The notes: generated by a model not told the origin, from the sequence alone. 64,000 nucleotides of DNA from Andrena cerasifolii (GCF_050908995.1 NC_135123.1:9238001-9302000), one strand, 5' to 3'. Shown: positions 36,401 to 50,142, counted from the first letter of the stretch. Numbers and translations are program-made.

Positions 36401-37506
36401 TATAAGATCTCACTGCTTGCCCTACGTAATAGCTTCGTACTCTAATGTACACGATTGGCTGGGACAAGTTTCTCATTAGCTGCTCGTAGAACTTTGGATG
36501 ATTACACTGCTCTTCTCTTTTTTCTCTCTCTCTCTCTCTTACTCTCAATTCGATACAGATATCTATTATTGCGAGTCGCTGTTACTCCATTCTGATTGTC
36601 TCTGCCGGTGTGACATTTCTACCAAATATGCAATGCCAATTCGAGTGCCTTTCGAATTGGGTCTCTAAAATACAGCGTCGAAATGAAAAGCCTGTCACCT
36701 CTGAGCAGTGTCTACGCAGACTCTACATTAAAAAGACACGTAATGTAAATGTCGCAACGATAGGATTCTTTTATTGTATCGTGAGACTGCCAGGAATTGT
36801 TGGTCGCACTATTGACGCGCAGAAGGGCAGTATATTACGGATTAAAATCTCTTGGTTTCGTGTTGAACGTAAACGAGATAAACAACACCACAAAGTATAA
36901 TTATTTCCTTGTTTTTTTTCTTCTTTTTTTTTTATATCTCTTATACAGAACGTACGACATTTTTTTTTGCTTTGTTTTCTACACCTAGTAATTCTTTAGT
37001 GATACTTGAGCTGTGTTCACAATGATCGACTGTTCAATGACTTTACAAATAGCGTAAACATCTTCGCCCTTACTATTACAATGAAGACGACATTACGATT
37101 TAATTATTAATCATTTCACAATTGTAGATCAGCTTGAGAATGACTGTACACCGAGGAAACTAAACTTAATCCTAAACGAAGTTTATCAGCCGAGACATGA
37201 CAAAAGTAGGGTGCTATACTGCTAGTCAAGTATAAAACGCTCGTGTCATTTATACTTTCATTGTAATCAATCGTTCGCGCCCCACTGCGCAACAGTTTTA
37301 ATGAAAGTCCTTCCATGCGCGCGACAAAGATAGGAGAAACACAAATAGAATATTCCCATTACGATCCATCATATATATCACTTTCCATTTTTCTTCTCTA
37401 ATGTAAAAGTCGAGTCTCTCGATTGATTATGTACAAAATACTTGTGACTGCCGACGACAAATAACGATTTGTCCAACTTTTTCACGCGCTAGGAACGATT
37501 CTTTTC

Positions 37507-37542
<36 letters not shown>

Positions 37543-37614
37543 CCTCTCTCTCGCTCGAATTTGGAAAAGTTGTGTTATCTAATTATATTAAAATTAAATA
37601 GTTGAATGTGTAAT
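33492..37614. other. 3' UTR and AT-rich spacer before the RGG gene
   Basis: The first about 700 bases are probably 3' UTR of the second TNF-like gene (AATAAA at 34184-34189). The remainder is AT-rich, with simple repeats at 34782-34806 (TA), 35341-35367 (TC), 36521-36546 (TC) and 37505-37554 (TC). The part nearest 37615 should include the 3' UTR of the minus-strand RGG gene. No coding exon is recognised. Confidence 0.5.
37505..37554. repeat. (TC)n microsatellite, about 50 bp
   Basis: This is an interrupted TC dinucleotide tract. On the transcribed strand of the RGG gene it reads (GA)n and lies just past the stop codon, in the presumed 3' UTR. Shorter TC tracts occur at 35341-35367 and 36521-36546. 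Confidence 0.9.
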
Positions 37615-40600
37615 TTAATAACGTCGCTGAGACTGGGCGTTTTGGTAACCAGCACTGCCACCTGCAAACAACCATAGCTCCTCCGTTCAATGACTTCGTA
37701 AGAAGAATTTTTCATTATTTGATTCTGTATTTAACTCTACACTTATATACGCACTATTAGCTGTCAAATTGGAAACTGACGAGTATGCACGTGTTTACCT
37801 CTCTCTCTTTCTTTTCCACACATTTCTGTAGTCTATCACTTTCCGCCGTTATCATGCAACTTGTTTCAGACCTACCGCAATTATCTCAAACGTATCACCG
37901 AACGAGCTACATCCCTGTCATTTCATTCGAATCATAGAACTCGCTTAACCGGAATCAAGATTTTTTTCTTTATACTCTCTGCAGTTTTTTTTTTTTCTTT
38001 TAAGGTATCGTGAAAATAAACCTACAGCTTTACTCTCCGTTTCATTTAAGTACGTCTCTGCCGTTTCTCGTGAATCGGCGAGCCGAGAATTCTCGTCTCA
38101 ATTTCGTTCTCGGTTCTGCAATCGTTCTCGGTCTCTCTAATCTATGAAATATGATCGTTCTGTTTGAAACCGGCCCTAATCATTCCGCGTACGACAAGAG
38201 ACTGCTTTCTAGTAGATAAAAGTACTTTTGGATTGTGACTTGTACTTACCGTAATCCTGTTTTCCGTATACACCATCTTGACTCGAGTAATCTGCAAGCA
38301 GAACGAACGGAGATTATGAGTTGCCGATGGAAGGTGATCGAAAGCGAAGGAAATATGACTCAGAGGAGAAGTATCCTCTAACATAATGGATTTAGAATTT
38401 TAATCATACGTTTACCTTGGTGAAACCGAACTTTCTACGGCATTAATAGCCTTTCGCAATATGCACAAGGTGAACTCATGATAGAGTGTCATTCAGCGGT
38501 GAAGTAAGGGCAGGAGGCAGTGCTGCAGTGCTGGTATCCCAATGATTCTTTTGCTTTTTTTTTTAGCCGTAACAATTAAAGAGCGCAACTCTTTCGAACC
38601 TCGCGGAGGTTTGAGCGATGCATTCGTAACATAAAGCGTTTCTCGTCTAAATCGATTCACATTCGAGCATTGCGCGCGGTGCAACAATTCGAAAGCATAA
38701 AGGCAGGACGTGGAGGCTCTTTATTCCCCTTTGCTCTCCCCCTTTTCTAGGCTCCTCAATAAGGACTCGAGGAGGAGATTATTAATGGTGATGTGAAATG
38801 TGGTGTCGAACGAAAGAACTAACCATAAGGTTGCGTCGAGTAACCACCTCTGTTGGTCATAGAAGTGGGATTAGAAGATTGGTCATCGTAGGGATTAGCA
38901 GGGGCATAATCTGCACCCCCACCCCCTGCTAATGCTGCCACTGCCTCCTGCTGGTAATTGGCTGCGCACGCAGTATATTACATTAATTAAATCGCCGCAC
39001 TCGAGAAACCACGTTCTCCCTCCGCACCTCACGCGCAAGAGCATCAGGAATTCCTTGATCTCCTTATAGCAAAGTAATTTACAGTGATTCTAGTACAAAG
39101 CATAATCCCTCATCGCATGGCGTGTCATGCGTAACGCGAGCCAGTCTCCTTTCCCGCGCTTCCCGATCTCCACCATTCGCTGTGCAATTATTCTATCAGC
39201 CTGTACTATCGTACTATACCAACCTGATGGTGGTGCTTTGCCATAACTGTAGGGATCTCCGGTACTGAAAGCTCCTGTAGCTGGAACAGCGGGTGCTCCG
39301 CCATACCTATTATCAGCAGCTCCGGACGACGGATAGCCCTGGACAGAAATGCAACTGTTGTTTTAGGCGCGATCAAGCGACCAAATGGCTTCAAATTAAA
39401 TATGTAAATTAGCTCACAGCTGTCTGGCCGTAATCTGGAGGCTGTTGGTAACTCTCGTAGCCCTGGTACGACGACTGAGTATAGTTCTGCGATCCGTAGC
39501 CACCGCCATATCCAACTGCTTGCTGCTGTGGCTGCTGTTGGCCCCCGCCGTAGGTATTGCTAGTGCCTCCACCGTACCCGCCTTGGCTGTATCACAATCT
39601 CTTATTATTATAATTTATTTAAACGGGACCAGCCGTTAGTATACAAACTGTACGGTAATAAGTATATCCGCGAGGTAATATCTAGAGACAAATTTCGTCG
39701 ATGCAACAGCTCTCGGTTAATCGGTGGGAGGAATTTTATGCACAATTTCTACACATTTTATAAGTTTAAACTTCCCCTCATTCGGGGTCTCCCAAACAGA
39801 ATTGTACCCGAAGACAATTACCTCGGTGGTTGAGTAGCATAGCCATTCGCAGGTTGCGAAGACGGCTGGTCGAATCTCGGTCTCTTGGAGGGCCCGCTGG
39901 AGCCGGGCGGTCCGCCTCCCCGTTTGGATGGACCACCACGACCGCTGCCCCCTCTGCCTCCGCGATCTCCGAAGCCACCCCTACCTCCTAAACCACCTCT
40001 GCTGGAGCCACCCCTAGCAATTATTTATTGCGTTAATACCATAGTCATCCTAGTAATATAATAAATGCGAAAGTGTGTTTGGATGTTTGTATGTATATTA
40101 CTCAATCACATCGTAACTATACAACGGATTTTTCTGAAATTTTGTATACACGTAGTCTAGGATCGGAAATAACATATAGGATACTTTTTATCCCGATTTT
40201 TTTAACCGATCTGGATCAAATATTGCGTAATTATTCTTTAAACCCTGTAGAACATATAGGCTACCATGAAATCTAGACATCCATACCCTTCCCCCTATTT
40301 CACCCCCTTGATACTATGTGGTAATCAAAGTTTAACCCAGGCAATGCAGGGTACTTTAAGCTAGTTCGTATATAGAAGCTCAATCGCAATTAAGAGTCGT
40401 ACCTGGATCCACCTCTACTGTTCCTGTCCATGCCACCTCGTCCACGGAAATTATTGCTACCTCCACGGCTGTCTCCTCTGCCAAAGTCGCCCCTGCCTCT
40501 GGCACGGAAACTGCTGCTCGCTCCACCTCTGCTGCCCCCGCGCGGAGGTCCTCCCATCCCCGGTGGGGGTGGCCCACCACCGCCAGGTCCACTGGACATT

Positions 40601-41011
40601 CCTGGCTCCGGTGGACCCCTGAAACGCCTAAATAGATTAGTAAAAGAGTCAAATGAGGTAATTACACAACGCCGTACGTAAATACTATATTGCATAGTAC
40701 CCTGGGGGAAAATGTCCACCGCGACCGCCTCTAGGAGGCCCGCCTCTTCCCCTCATTCCAGGGGGTCCGCCTCTCATGCCACCTCCGGGTCCATTACCAC
40801 GACCACCTCTCATCATGCCTCCTCTCGGAGGTCCGCCCCTATGCAGAAACCTTAAAGTTACATGTTATATACTCTTATTGGAGTGCATTGTTCTCTCAAT
40901 AGAGACTTCGTACCTCCCTCTATCTCCGAAGCTGCCACGTCCCCTCATGGGACCGCCTGGGCCACCACGACCGCCACGGAATCCACCTCTGCTGGCTGGT
41001 GCCCCCTCCAT
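37615..41011 (-). CDS. RGG/Gly-rich protein with Q/Y/G-rich low-complexity C-terminus (putative RNA-binding)
   Basis: Minus-strand coding exons: 41011-40914, 40838-40701, 40627-40403, 40013-39822, 39586-39418, 39338-39224, 38961-38824, 38291-38250, 37661-37615 (387 residues). The first half is dense RGG/RG repeats (GGFRGGRGGPGGPMRGRG, GGRGGFGDRGGRGG) with a KRPRF basic patch that could be a nuclear signal. The second half is rich in Gln, Tyr and Gly (QQQPQQQAVGYGGGYG, SSYQGYESYQQPPDYGQ), and the protein ends QSQRRY. No RRM, KH or zinc finger is visible. The composition resembles FET proteins (FUS, TAF15, Cabeza) but in reversed order and without the RRM, so I do not name it. RGG arms bind RNA and are arginine-methylated; the tail could promote condensates. 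A 5' UTR exon probably ends at 41424 (donor GTAAGTAG). It is divergent from polo. Confidence 0.8.
40055..40364 (+). repeat. Helitron-like repeat, copy C (in RGG gene intron)
   Basis: The element starts AATAAATGCGAAAGTGTGTTTGG and ends GCAGGGTACTTTAAGCTAG before T. It shares the GAAAGTGTGT start of copy B and the AAGCTAG/T end of copies A and B, but its interior differs. It lies in the intron between 40014 and 40402. Confidence 0.45.
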
Positions 41012-42075
41012 TTATCGATGTACCTAGAAATCCGTGACAGGGGTAAACACAGACGTCGCGCGATCTATAGTGCTCCACATTTACTCGCGAACAAGAAGAA
41101 TGCGTACAGAATGGCTTCTAAAAATTTTCGTGACAATTATAAATAACTTATCAGAGGGAAGGTGGATACTGTTTTATTAAACTATGAAAAGATTAGGAAA
41201 TACGATATTCCTTCCCCACCACTGAGAACGGTTTAATTTAGAAAAGGGCTGCTCCCCGTTTCACCTCCTGCAAACATCCTATAGACGCTATCCTAAATCG
41301 TAAATCAAGCCCAGGAAGCTTTCCCCTCTTCTTATTCTCCCCGTGTATAAATTAAGAATGTTATATAAACCGCGCAACAAACCAAACGTCAGTCGCACTA
41401 GCACATCAGCAAAAACTACTTACGCTTCACTCGTCGGCAAACGCACCGTTCATGAATGAGAGACACACCAATCTTACACAAGCCAACAAAGAAAATGGAC
41501 GCCGGCACCCGGAAAGAGAAGCATCGACCATCTCGCGACTTAAATTACCACACCAGCGATACCGGATATCCTCCGACTAAAGGCTTGTTTCCATGAAACC
41601 CATCAATCCCGCAGATTTCCACGCCCACGACTCGAAGATCTATAGCGTGATTTTCGGCGTGACTTTCACGCCCACGATTTGAAATTGCCAAAGAAGTATG
41701 ATAACGCTGCGGGTAATTATTTCGCCGCCAGCATCGAATCGGTATTTCCGTTCCCTATCGACAGTCGAAGACCACGAGAGATTTAGGGACATTTATCGCC
41801 GTGGGCTCTCCCGTATAGGGAATAAAGATCAGCAGGATTGGCAAGAAGCGCGGCAAAACAGTTGATTGGTCGAGAGGCTGGGATTTAAATTTTGTAATCC
41901 GTTGCTTGTCTTCCGCGAGACAAAAACAGCAGTTTGTATTTCCGAAGAAAGTTGGCGGTGAATATACGTTTCTTCGAGAGTGCTTAAGCAACGTACGAGC
42001 TTGATATTGACCAGAGGCAGCTTGAGTTCACCGTTTCACGCGCCGCCGAATTACGGACGAGGGAAATAGCACGAG
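41012..42075. promoter_or_regulatory. Shared divergent promoter region of the RGG gene and polo
   Basis: About 1.06 kb separates the two start codons, and less separates the transcripts because a minus-strand 5' UTR intron with a clean donor (GTAAGTAG, plus 41416-41423) places the RGG first exon upstream of 41424. The motif ACGCCCACGA occurs twice, at 41621-41630 and 41668-41677, each in a longer similar context (TTCCACGCCCACGACTCGAA and TTTCACGCCCACGATTTGAA). These are candidate zinc-finger sites. No TATA box is evident. Bidirectional use is inferred from geometry. Confidence 0.45.
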
Positions 42076-44752
42076 ATGTCGAAAGACGAGAAGGAATGCA
42101 TTATTCCCGACGTGATACACGATGTGAATTCGGGGAAGAGTTATATCAAGGGCCGTTTTTTTGGAAAGGTGAACGTGCTCGCTGTCGTTTTTTTTCTTCC
42201 TCGTTCGAGCTGTGCTCACCTCGAAAGCCCGATCCGAACCAAACGCGAATTTTTCTGCTGATGCTTCTTTCCTCTATGTAGAGCTTGTAGTACTTGTTGC
42301 TTCATTCATTGGAAATTGAACGGAAATTTTCTGCATAAAATATTTCACGCGAAATCTGAATTTTTTTCCCCCTTATACCGATGTTATATTCATTCGGTAC
42401 TTAACATGGAATATGTGAACTCGAATTATATTAGTTCACAGCAATATGTACTCCTCCTTGGGTGTGCAATGGGTCGAAGAGTTTCTCGTCCGTGGATATA
42501 CTCGGATTTCAGTCCTCTTCCGTGGACACAGACTCAATTTCCACCTGCGCTCTGTTTATAGGGAGGCTTTGCGAAATGTTACGAGATCAGAGAATCAAAG
42601 TCGCACCGTGTATACGCCGGGAAGATAGTGCCAAAGTCGCAAATTACTAAAAGCAACCACAGGGAGAAAATGACGCAAGAGATCTCCATCCACCAGACTT
42701 TGAATCATAAAAATGTAGTCGGCTTCTATGGGTTCTTCGATGATCCGCAGAACGTGTATATTATCCTTGAATTGTGCCGCAAAAGGGTAAACAGGTTTTA
42801 TGATACGTCAAACTCCTGTAAAAGCGCACGCTTTGCTAAAATGGCCGTTGTACTTTCCAGTCGATGATGGAGTTGCACAAACGCAGGAAAGCATTAACGG
42901 AATGTGAGACCAGATATTACATGAAACAGATCTTGGACGGCGTGAATTACTTGCATCAGAATAAAATAATTCACAGAGATCTTAAGTTAGGTAACTTGTT
43001 CCTGAGCGACGATCTGCAAGTTAAGATCGGTGACTTCGGACTGGCCACTAGACTGGAGCACGAAGGCGAACGGAAAAAGTAATTGTACCTTCGACGCGTT
43101 TGCGCATTTAACGATTGTAATGGTTTCATGGCTTCACTCTCTGTTAACAGGACACTCTGCGGTACTCCTAACTACATAGCGCCAGAAATACTAACCAAGG
43201 CTGGCCATTCCTACGAAGTTGACATATGGAGTATCGGGTGCATCATGTATACTTTACTAGTAGGCAAACCTCCATTCGAAACGTCTAGTTTAAGGGAGAC
43301 CTACGCTAGAATTAAGCAAGTCCAGTACAAGATTCCTACACACATCAATACAATCTCAATGAACATGATATCTAATATGTTGCAAGGGAATCCATCCAAA
43401 CGCCCGTCCATAAGCAAATTAATCAAAGATCCATTCTTCACTTGTGGTAAAGATCGGAAAGCAATCTCCTAGCCACCGCAGCACCGTCGTTACGATATTC
43501 AACTAACGATTGCCTTGTAATCCCGCAGGTTACATGCCGATTAGTCTTCCACTTTCGTGTTTAACGATGGCACCTCGCCTGGACATGTTGGAGATGCACA
43601 ATCAACGTAAACCGCTGTCGGAGATGAGCACTAACGTAGGTGGAGAGGGCCAGGACTTCATATTCCGAGTGCCTAACAGCCCAGCGCGCAAGACAAAGCC
43701 TGCGGACGCGGCGAACGAAGTTCAGAAATTGAATCTGGACATTAAGAAGATGCTTCAGACGTTAAGAGAGCAGCTGGCTGCGGTATTAAAGGCTAAGCCA
43801 AGTAGAGAGACAGCGGTGTCGGCAGGTACGATCGCCCTGGGATTGACTATTTATTATCTCGTCGCGCATGGAAATTAACGCCCGTACTAATGAAAGTTAC
43901 TTTCCGACGCAGAGCACTCAAGATCCCGTCCGATTTATACGGAAACCTCAGGCACGAGTCTCATCCCTCTCCTGTTTCTCTATTCGTCCAATAACCGATC
44001 GCGCAATTAACACGTTACCGTTCTTTCCTCAATTCCTTTCCTGTAAGTAGCAAATACATAAATGTTCCAATTCTACAGATGAGATGACGGATCCCGCCGC
44101 CCAGCCTGTAATATGGATAAGCAAATGGGTGGACTATTCGGACAAGTACGGCTTCGGGTACCAGCTTTCTGACGATGGAGTGGGCGTGATGTACAACGAT
44201 GGCACCCGGCTAATAATGCTCGCCAACTGTTTCAATATACACTATATCAATCGCGAGGGGAACGAGCTTTACTACACCGTCAAGGAATACCCGACCGAGT
44301 TGGAGAAAAAGATGAAGCTGATGAACTTCTTTCTGAAATACATGAAGGAACATTTGATGAAAGCTGGAAGCTCCGCGGCCGTGAAACCATGCGACGCGAT
44401 GTCCAGGATACCGTACATGCACCAGTGGTTCAGAACACAGAGCGCGGTGGTCATGCAACTGACTAACGGAACGGTGCAAGTAAGTCGGGCAATTCGGTGG
44501 CTGTTTTGTACCGTGCGATTTGTATGCGTTATTCACTCGCGTCCCCTGTTTCAGATAAACTTCCAGGACCACACGAAGATCATCATGTGCCCGCTAATGG
44601 CGGCTGTCACGTATATAGACACCGAGAAGAACTTCAACACGTACAGGTTCCAAACCATCCAAGAGAACGGATGCTGCAACGGCCTGGCGAAAAATTTGGC
44701 GTACGCTTACGAGAAGCTTGTGCTGATGCTGTCGAATCCGCAGATGCGATAA
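42076..44752 (+). CDS. polo: Polo-like kinase (PLK1/Polo), serine/threonine mitotic kinase
   Basis: Exons 42076-42168, 42562-42786, 42861-43078, 43151-43446, 43529-43825, 44079-44479, 44555-44752 give 575 residues, close to the usual Polo length. The kinase domain has the Gly loop GRFFGKGGFAKCYE, ATP-binding Lys in VYAGK (about 52), HRDLKLGN (Asp about 146), DFG (Asp about 164) and the activation loop KKTLCGTPNYIAPE with the activating Thr at about 180. Two polo boxes follow: box 1 with WISKWVDYSDKYGFGYQL (Trp about 393) and box 2 with DHTK (His about 516, Lys about 518), the phosphopeptide-binding pincer. Polo drives mitotic entry, centrosome maturation and cytokinesis. One residue seems missing before DHTK: it reads INFQDHTK where the family usually has two aromatic residues. 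A distant AATAAA lies at 45744. Confidence 0.95.
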
Positions 44753-47700
44753 TCGTTACTGGGATCGTACGATCGGGAGGTGACCGTCTCTGGTGCACAG
44801 TATATTTTAGAAGTATTACACTTTTTTTCTATAAAAAAAATAAGGGTAATGTCTTTATACTTGGCGAGTAACAAATACAGGCTAATTAGTTATTCTATTT
44901 TTATTTTATTTTGTAGAGAGCATATAGAATTTTACTAGGCGTTTTTATAGTAACGGCCGAACCGAACATCTGCGAATCATGAGAGAGATTTAAGTATAAC
45001 TAATTGGGGGTGTTCTGACGTTGCAGAATGACTTCTCGCGCCTCTTTTTTTCTTTTCTTTTTTAACACGGTAGACGGATTGAATTACGGTTGTAGTCCTT
45101 TTTTTGTGTAATGACTCGTACTTTGACATAATTTTATGGTTGAACAAACGTTAAATTTAAGCGATCCGCTACGATATACGTCGCTCCACGTCGATACCAT
45201 GAACAACTTCGAAGAGCTCATGATATCTCTGCCATCGCGTTTCTTTGATGGAGTAGTGCAATTTAACCACCTGTCTACGTAACAACGGGCGACGTAAACT
45301 TCAGTTAATCGAGTCCTATGTTTCTTGAAATCGTCGATTCTTTATATTCGAAATTGACCGGTGATAGGTCTGCTAACGTGGCCGCGAACGACGCGCCACT
45401 GGAAACATATTAAATCCACAAATTGTTCTCTTGACTTCAGAAGAGGAAATAGATATTTCTTTTCGTAATTGTAACATTCTTGTATGGTACCTAGGTGATC
45501 GTAAAACGAGGATCCAAGTAGTACTAAGTACGTCGAGGCGCATGACAATATTTATAAGACTCGAATTCACGCTCTAAAGACTACTTTAGTAAATTACAAA
45601 TCGAATTATAAACAAATGTACATACATACAAGCATCGTCTAGTGCTATATATGAGATACATCATATGAGCATTGAATGTATTGAAATAATTATAACGATA
45701 ACAGTATTTTTGTAAGTAGCTTATGACATTGTTTTGAAGATGGAATAAAGTGTTTTCATTTGTAACATTCCCTTTCGCAGTCAAGCGGAATCAATGCAGT
45801 AGCTTGCAAATCATCAACGCGATCATTCTAACCGTTTGATTAGATTAGGCTTGAAATCGATTTAATTTACATAGGCGCCACAATTCTACCTTACACGAAC
45901 TTTTCGTCCGAGCACGAAAAGCTGCTCCCTAAGCAAGCAGCATTTAAGGTTATGTTACACAATAGAAAAGCCCTATCCTCGGCTCATAAAAGAGAAATGT
46001 GCAGTTCCGTGCGATTGTCCAAAGACCCAGGAGATATTATCGTCTCGTACTTCGTCGATATTTTAAAAGAAAAACAAAGCAACGAACTACTAATCTACTT
46101 TCCTCTCTCATTCTCGCTCTGAACCGTACACCAACCCTAAAAAGTGCATCGATATGTAAGAAAGAGAGGTCAAAGTCAATGATGCGTCGAGTCGTGTAAT
46201 GTTCGAATGAGATGGTGTTGGTGCGTCGCGAGGAGCCAGAGGAAAAGGAAGAACTGTGTTCAGTAGCGGCGCAGGCTTTGCGCCAAGCACGCGTGTCGTC
46301 CGTTCCATCGCGTCCACGTGTGTGTTAATAAGTTCGATCTCATGTGACGCGAGCACGCGTGACATACTCTCCTACAGCAAACAAACGAGCGCGGTAACTG
46401 ACACAGAGAGTAAGTACAATTAAGCATTACGGAATATTCCAAGCTTAGCTGCGGTGAATCGAACTGGTTCGTGCACGTTGCCCGCTGCGCCCAAACACGC
46501 CTTTACCCCTACAGGCTCGAAATATCTACTCGACCCAATGGTTCGGTATAAACAGATCAGTGGCATGGATTCTAACAGTCACTGAGAAACGTCATAAACG
46601 TCTTCACAGAGGGACTTTTTATTGAAATAGAAGCCGTAGAATGCATCAGCGAGGTGCACAAGTTGAGAGCCATTGATCTTCCGCGAAAATATTTAACCAC
46701 CTCTAAACTCTAGATATAGGTGCAATTTTATTTTCAAACGCCCACGCGATAGTAGCTATCGTTGTTAATGTTCAAGCACAGCCGATGCTCCCGTCGCTCA
46801 TTTACACCAGCGCACACAGTCGTAAACATTTAAATGCATTGGCCAATGATTTACGCTTGTCAATAATTTTGCCACTTCGTCGGAGTAGTAGATTAGTCCT
46901 CTGTGGACCAGTGGTATTATTTCGAAAGTAGCCAGCGCGTTAATGATACTGTTATTCCGAAGCGTTAAGTGGAATTGAACGAGGAACGCGATGCTGTGCC
47001 ACGCTGAACCGTTATGAATCACGTGTCGCGGACAATTGACCCGTTCTACATCACCTCGTCCCGATAACAATTTCGCGCGGGACATCTTTCGATGGGAAGC
47101 ATTGCATTAGTCGGATGGCGCGTTACACAACTGGGAGTCCCGACCCGCGGACTATTCAATAGCCACGGCGATTAATAACGCACTGTAATTCATCGAACGT
47201 GGTATTCTTAGACGCTTGGTGGTTGGTGGAAGCTTAATATCGAAGACGCCTAGTTAAAACTGTACAGTCACTGTCGCGAGTCTCAGTCGCGAGTTCGCGC
47301 CGATCCTCCCATTTTTCAGGTTAACATCGCGCCAGTTGCATAACACGCTTCGATTGTTCTTGGGGAACCTTCGCGCTCGCTTTTGACACATTCTGGCACG
47401 GTGGAAATTCAGATTTCTGTGCGAATAGGAAACAGGCGGGAAACGTGGATCGCTTCTCTTTGTCCTATTTCCATTTCGCCACTGAATCGGAGAAATACCT
47501 TTTTCCTTCGAACGAAAGTTTTACTTCTGATAAACATCGAGTAACTCTGGGTTCTGTTGCATTATTTTGAAACGCCCCATTACGACACCCTTGCCAATTC
47601 TGAGTTCCAGATCTTTGTAAAATCGAGGGTTTTAAGTTAGAAATTTCTCTTCTATCGTTCCGAGCATAACGTTGCAAGAATTGTGGAAGATACACATGCA

Positions 47701-50142
47701 TTCGCGCTGAACTTTCGAAAGCCGTAACTCAATACCCGTCGCTGCGTCTAATACACGTGTAATCGAGCATGCAAAGTCGCCAAAGCCTCGGGAATACGCG
47801 GCGACGGTTCGTTTATCTTCGATGTCTGTAATTTGTTTGGCGACATTGTTCCATACACATCCGGCTACGTTCGGTAAAATCAACGACTGCGCTGTCACGA
47901 TCTAATTCTGCCGCTGGTTCTTAACGTTTATTCATCGTCATCGGTACTGGAAGATAGATGGCTCCCGATTCGAACTAATTAAATATAAACTTGACACGCG
48001 AGCCTGATTTTTATCTCGCGACACACATCGTATTATTAAACCGTATGAAATAACCGCTTGCGTTGGCAGCAGGGCCAAGTAAGTACACAAGTTTACAAAG
48101 CTGATAAGGGCGCAATAAACGTCACGTTGAAACGGTGAATTATTGCTGGATAATTCTCAATCTTGAGGTGCAAAGCCTCACCTGTCTGAAAGTAAACATG
48201 GAACGCTGTTGTTTCGCGTACAGTGGCGGTCGAAAGACGGTTCATACTCATAAGAGGCTTAACACTAAATTAGTACTTCCCAACCTTTTTTGAGGTGCGA
48301 TCATATTATCGGAAGAAAAATACTAAATAAAATGAAGATTTATAATTTATATTTTCTACGGATTTTAGTTATTTGATTTTTTTTTATTTATTTGGTTTTG
48401 TATAGATAGAGTATATTGTATTTAGTTTTATTTTGCAATTCCATAAATATTAAAAGAAAAACTGAAAATTTTTAAAATAGGTATAAATATATTAAAGATA
48501 TTTATTTTCTATTTTAATTACATTTTTTTGTGAAAATTCGAAAACCCGTTTAACCGTTTTTTTGGATTCCCATAACTATTCAGTCGAATTCCAAAACCGT
48601 TTTTTTCAAAAGGCCGTTTTTGTATAAATCCTGTTAGCGATCCACCGTTTAGGAATCGCCGCGACTAAACTTTGTGCAAGACATTTGTATCACTGGTCAA
48701 TCGTGAAATATAACTCTTTCGAATGGAATTGTCTTATTTCTGTCACCGCCCACTGTTTAAACTTTAGACTTTCTTTACACCCGTACCGATGAGATTCTCG
48801 AATCCGGTGACGAGCAAACCTCTCCCACTTTTGTAAGTTCCATAGGCAAGGAGAATTCCTTCGATTCCCCACTTGCGATTCGTCCGGTTGTCTGTTCCAG
48901 TAATGAATTCGTATCGAAGGCAGATTGCATAAGATTATGTAAGTATAATACTACCCCGCGCGTTACGGGAAGCTCGCAAGGAATCGGTGCTGAATAATCA
49001 TGACGAGCGCGGCGCTATTGACTCGGCAACCTTGGGTAGAGCGAGCAGATCGCGAATACCAGTCTTATGCATAGCCCGTGCCGTTGCATACAATGAGATT
49101 TATTTAGTTGCGAGCGATAAGAATTAACGGCTCGGGGGATCGCGTTTTCCAACCGTCCAATGCTAAGGACTCTGTTTCCTTCTTTTCGCTTCACGGTGAC
49201 TGGTGGGATGACGTAGAAGGCTGACAATTGGTTCCAGCCAGTATTGCTGAATCACGAATGTCATCGGAGAATCGGAGATTACGGCCGCTGCCTTCGTCTT
49301 CGTCGGTGGCACGCACGCTATGATCTTTCCTTCTCGCGTGGATTCTCTCTGCACGCACGTTCCTATAGGCAAATGCACGATGAAGTAGAAATACTTAAAC
49401 AGCGAATGGTAACGAGAATAAGATAGTTACTATAGAAAGAAATATAGATATAGAAATAGGCCAGTGATAGTAGCATAACGCTTAAAACCTAGCGTTAAGT
49501 TATGTGGACATGTAAATATTAGTTTTAAACCTTCTCTTGGCCACCACTGTGACTTGACTACTTAACAGCTGGAGAAGTTATGGGGATTTTTTTATGAATG
49601 ATATTTTAAACGTTACACAGAAAATATCCGAGTCCATTTAAGATCTGCATTCGTATGCATGAGGTAGCAGATAACAGCAATCAGTGACGACGAATGTTTC
49701 GCAATTCCGTTTCCACTTTGCTTTCAACGTTTTTAATCGAGCGTCCTTATCGTTATTATTGTTTCACGGTATACTAACGCCCGTCGTTGTGGTCTCTTTC
49801 CATCTAGGCGTGCAGCAGCTTGCCATTATAAGCGCGCGACGCCGTTTTATCTCGTTGATTGGGCGACAGACAACGTGTTTGAACAAATACACTTCCTGGA
49901 AAATTAAATTAAACTCGAGAACCAGTAAGACAAATCATTCAATCCGCCCCGTCGAAATTTCGTTGGGGCACCTTACAACACTGCGCAAGCTCTTGCGAAA
50001 TATATATGTATATTCCAACGAGCAACAGTCCACAGACAATGCCACTCCTGAATACGAATTCGATATTAACCTTGATACAGCCTTCAGATCATCTACACAT
50101 TTAACAATACTGATAAGTAATATGAAATATATATATATATAT

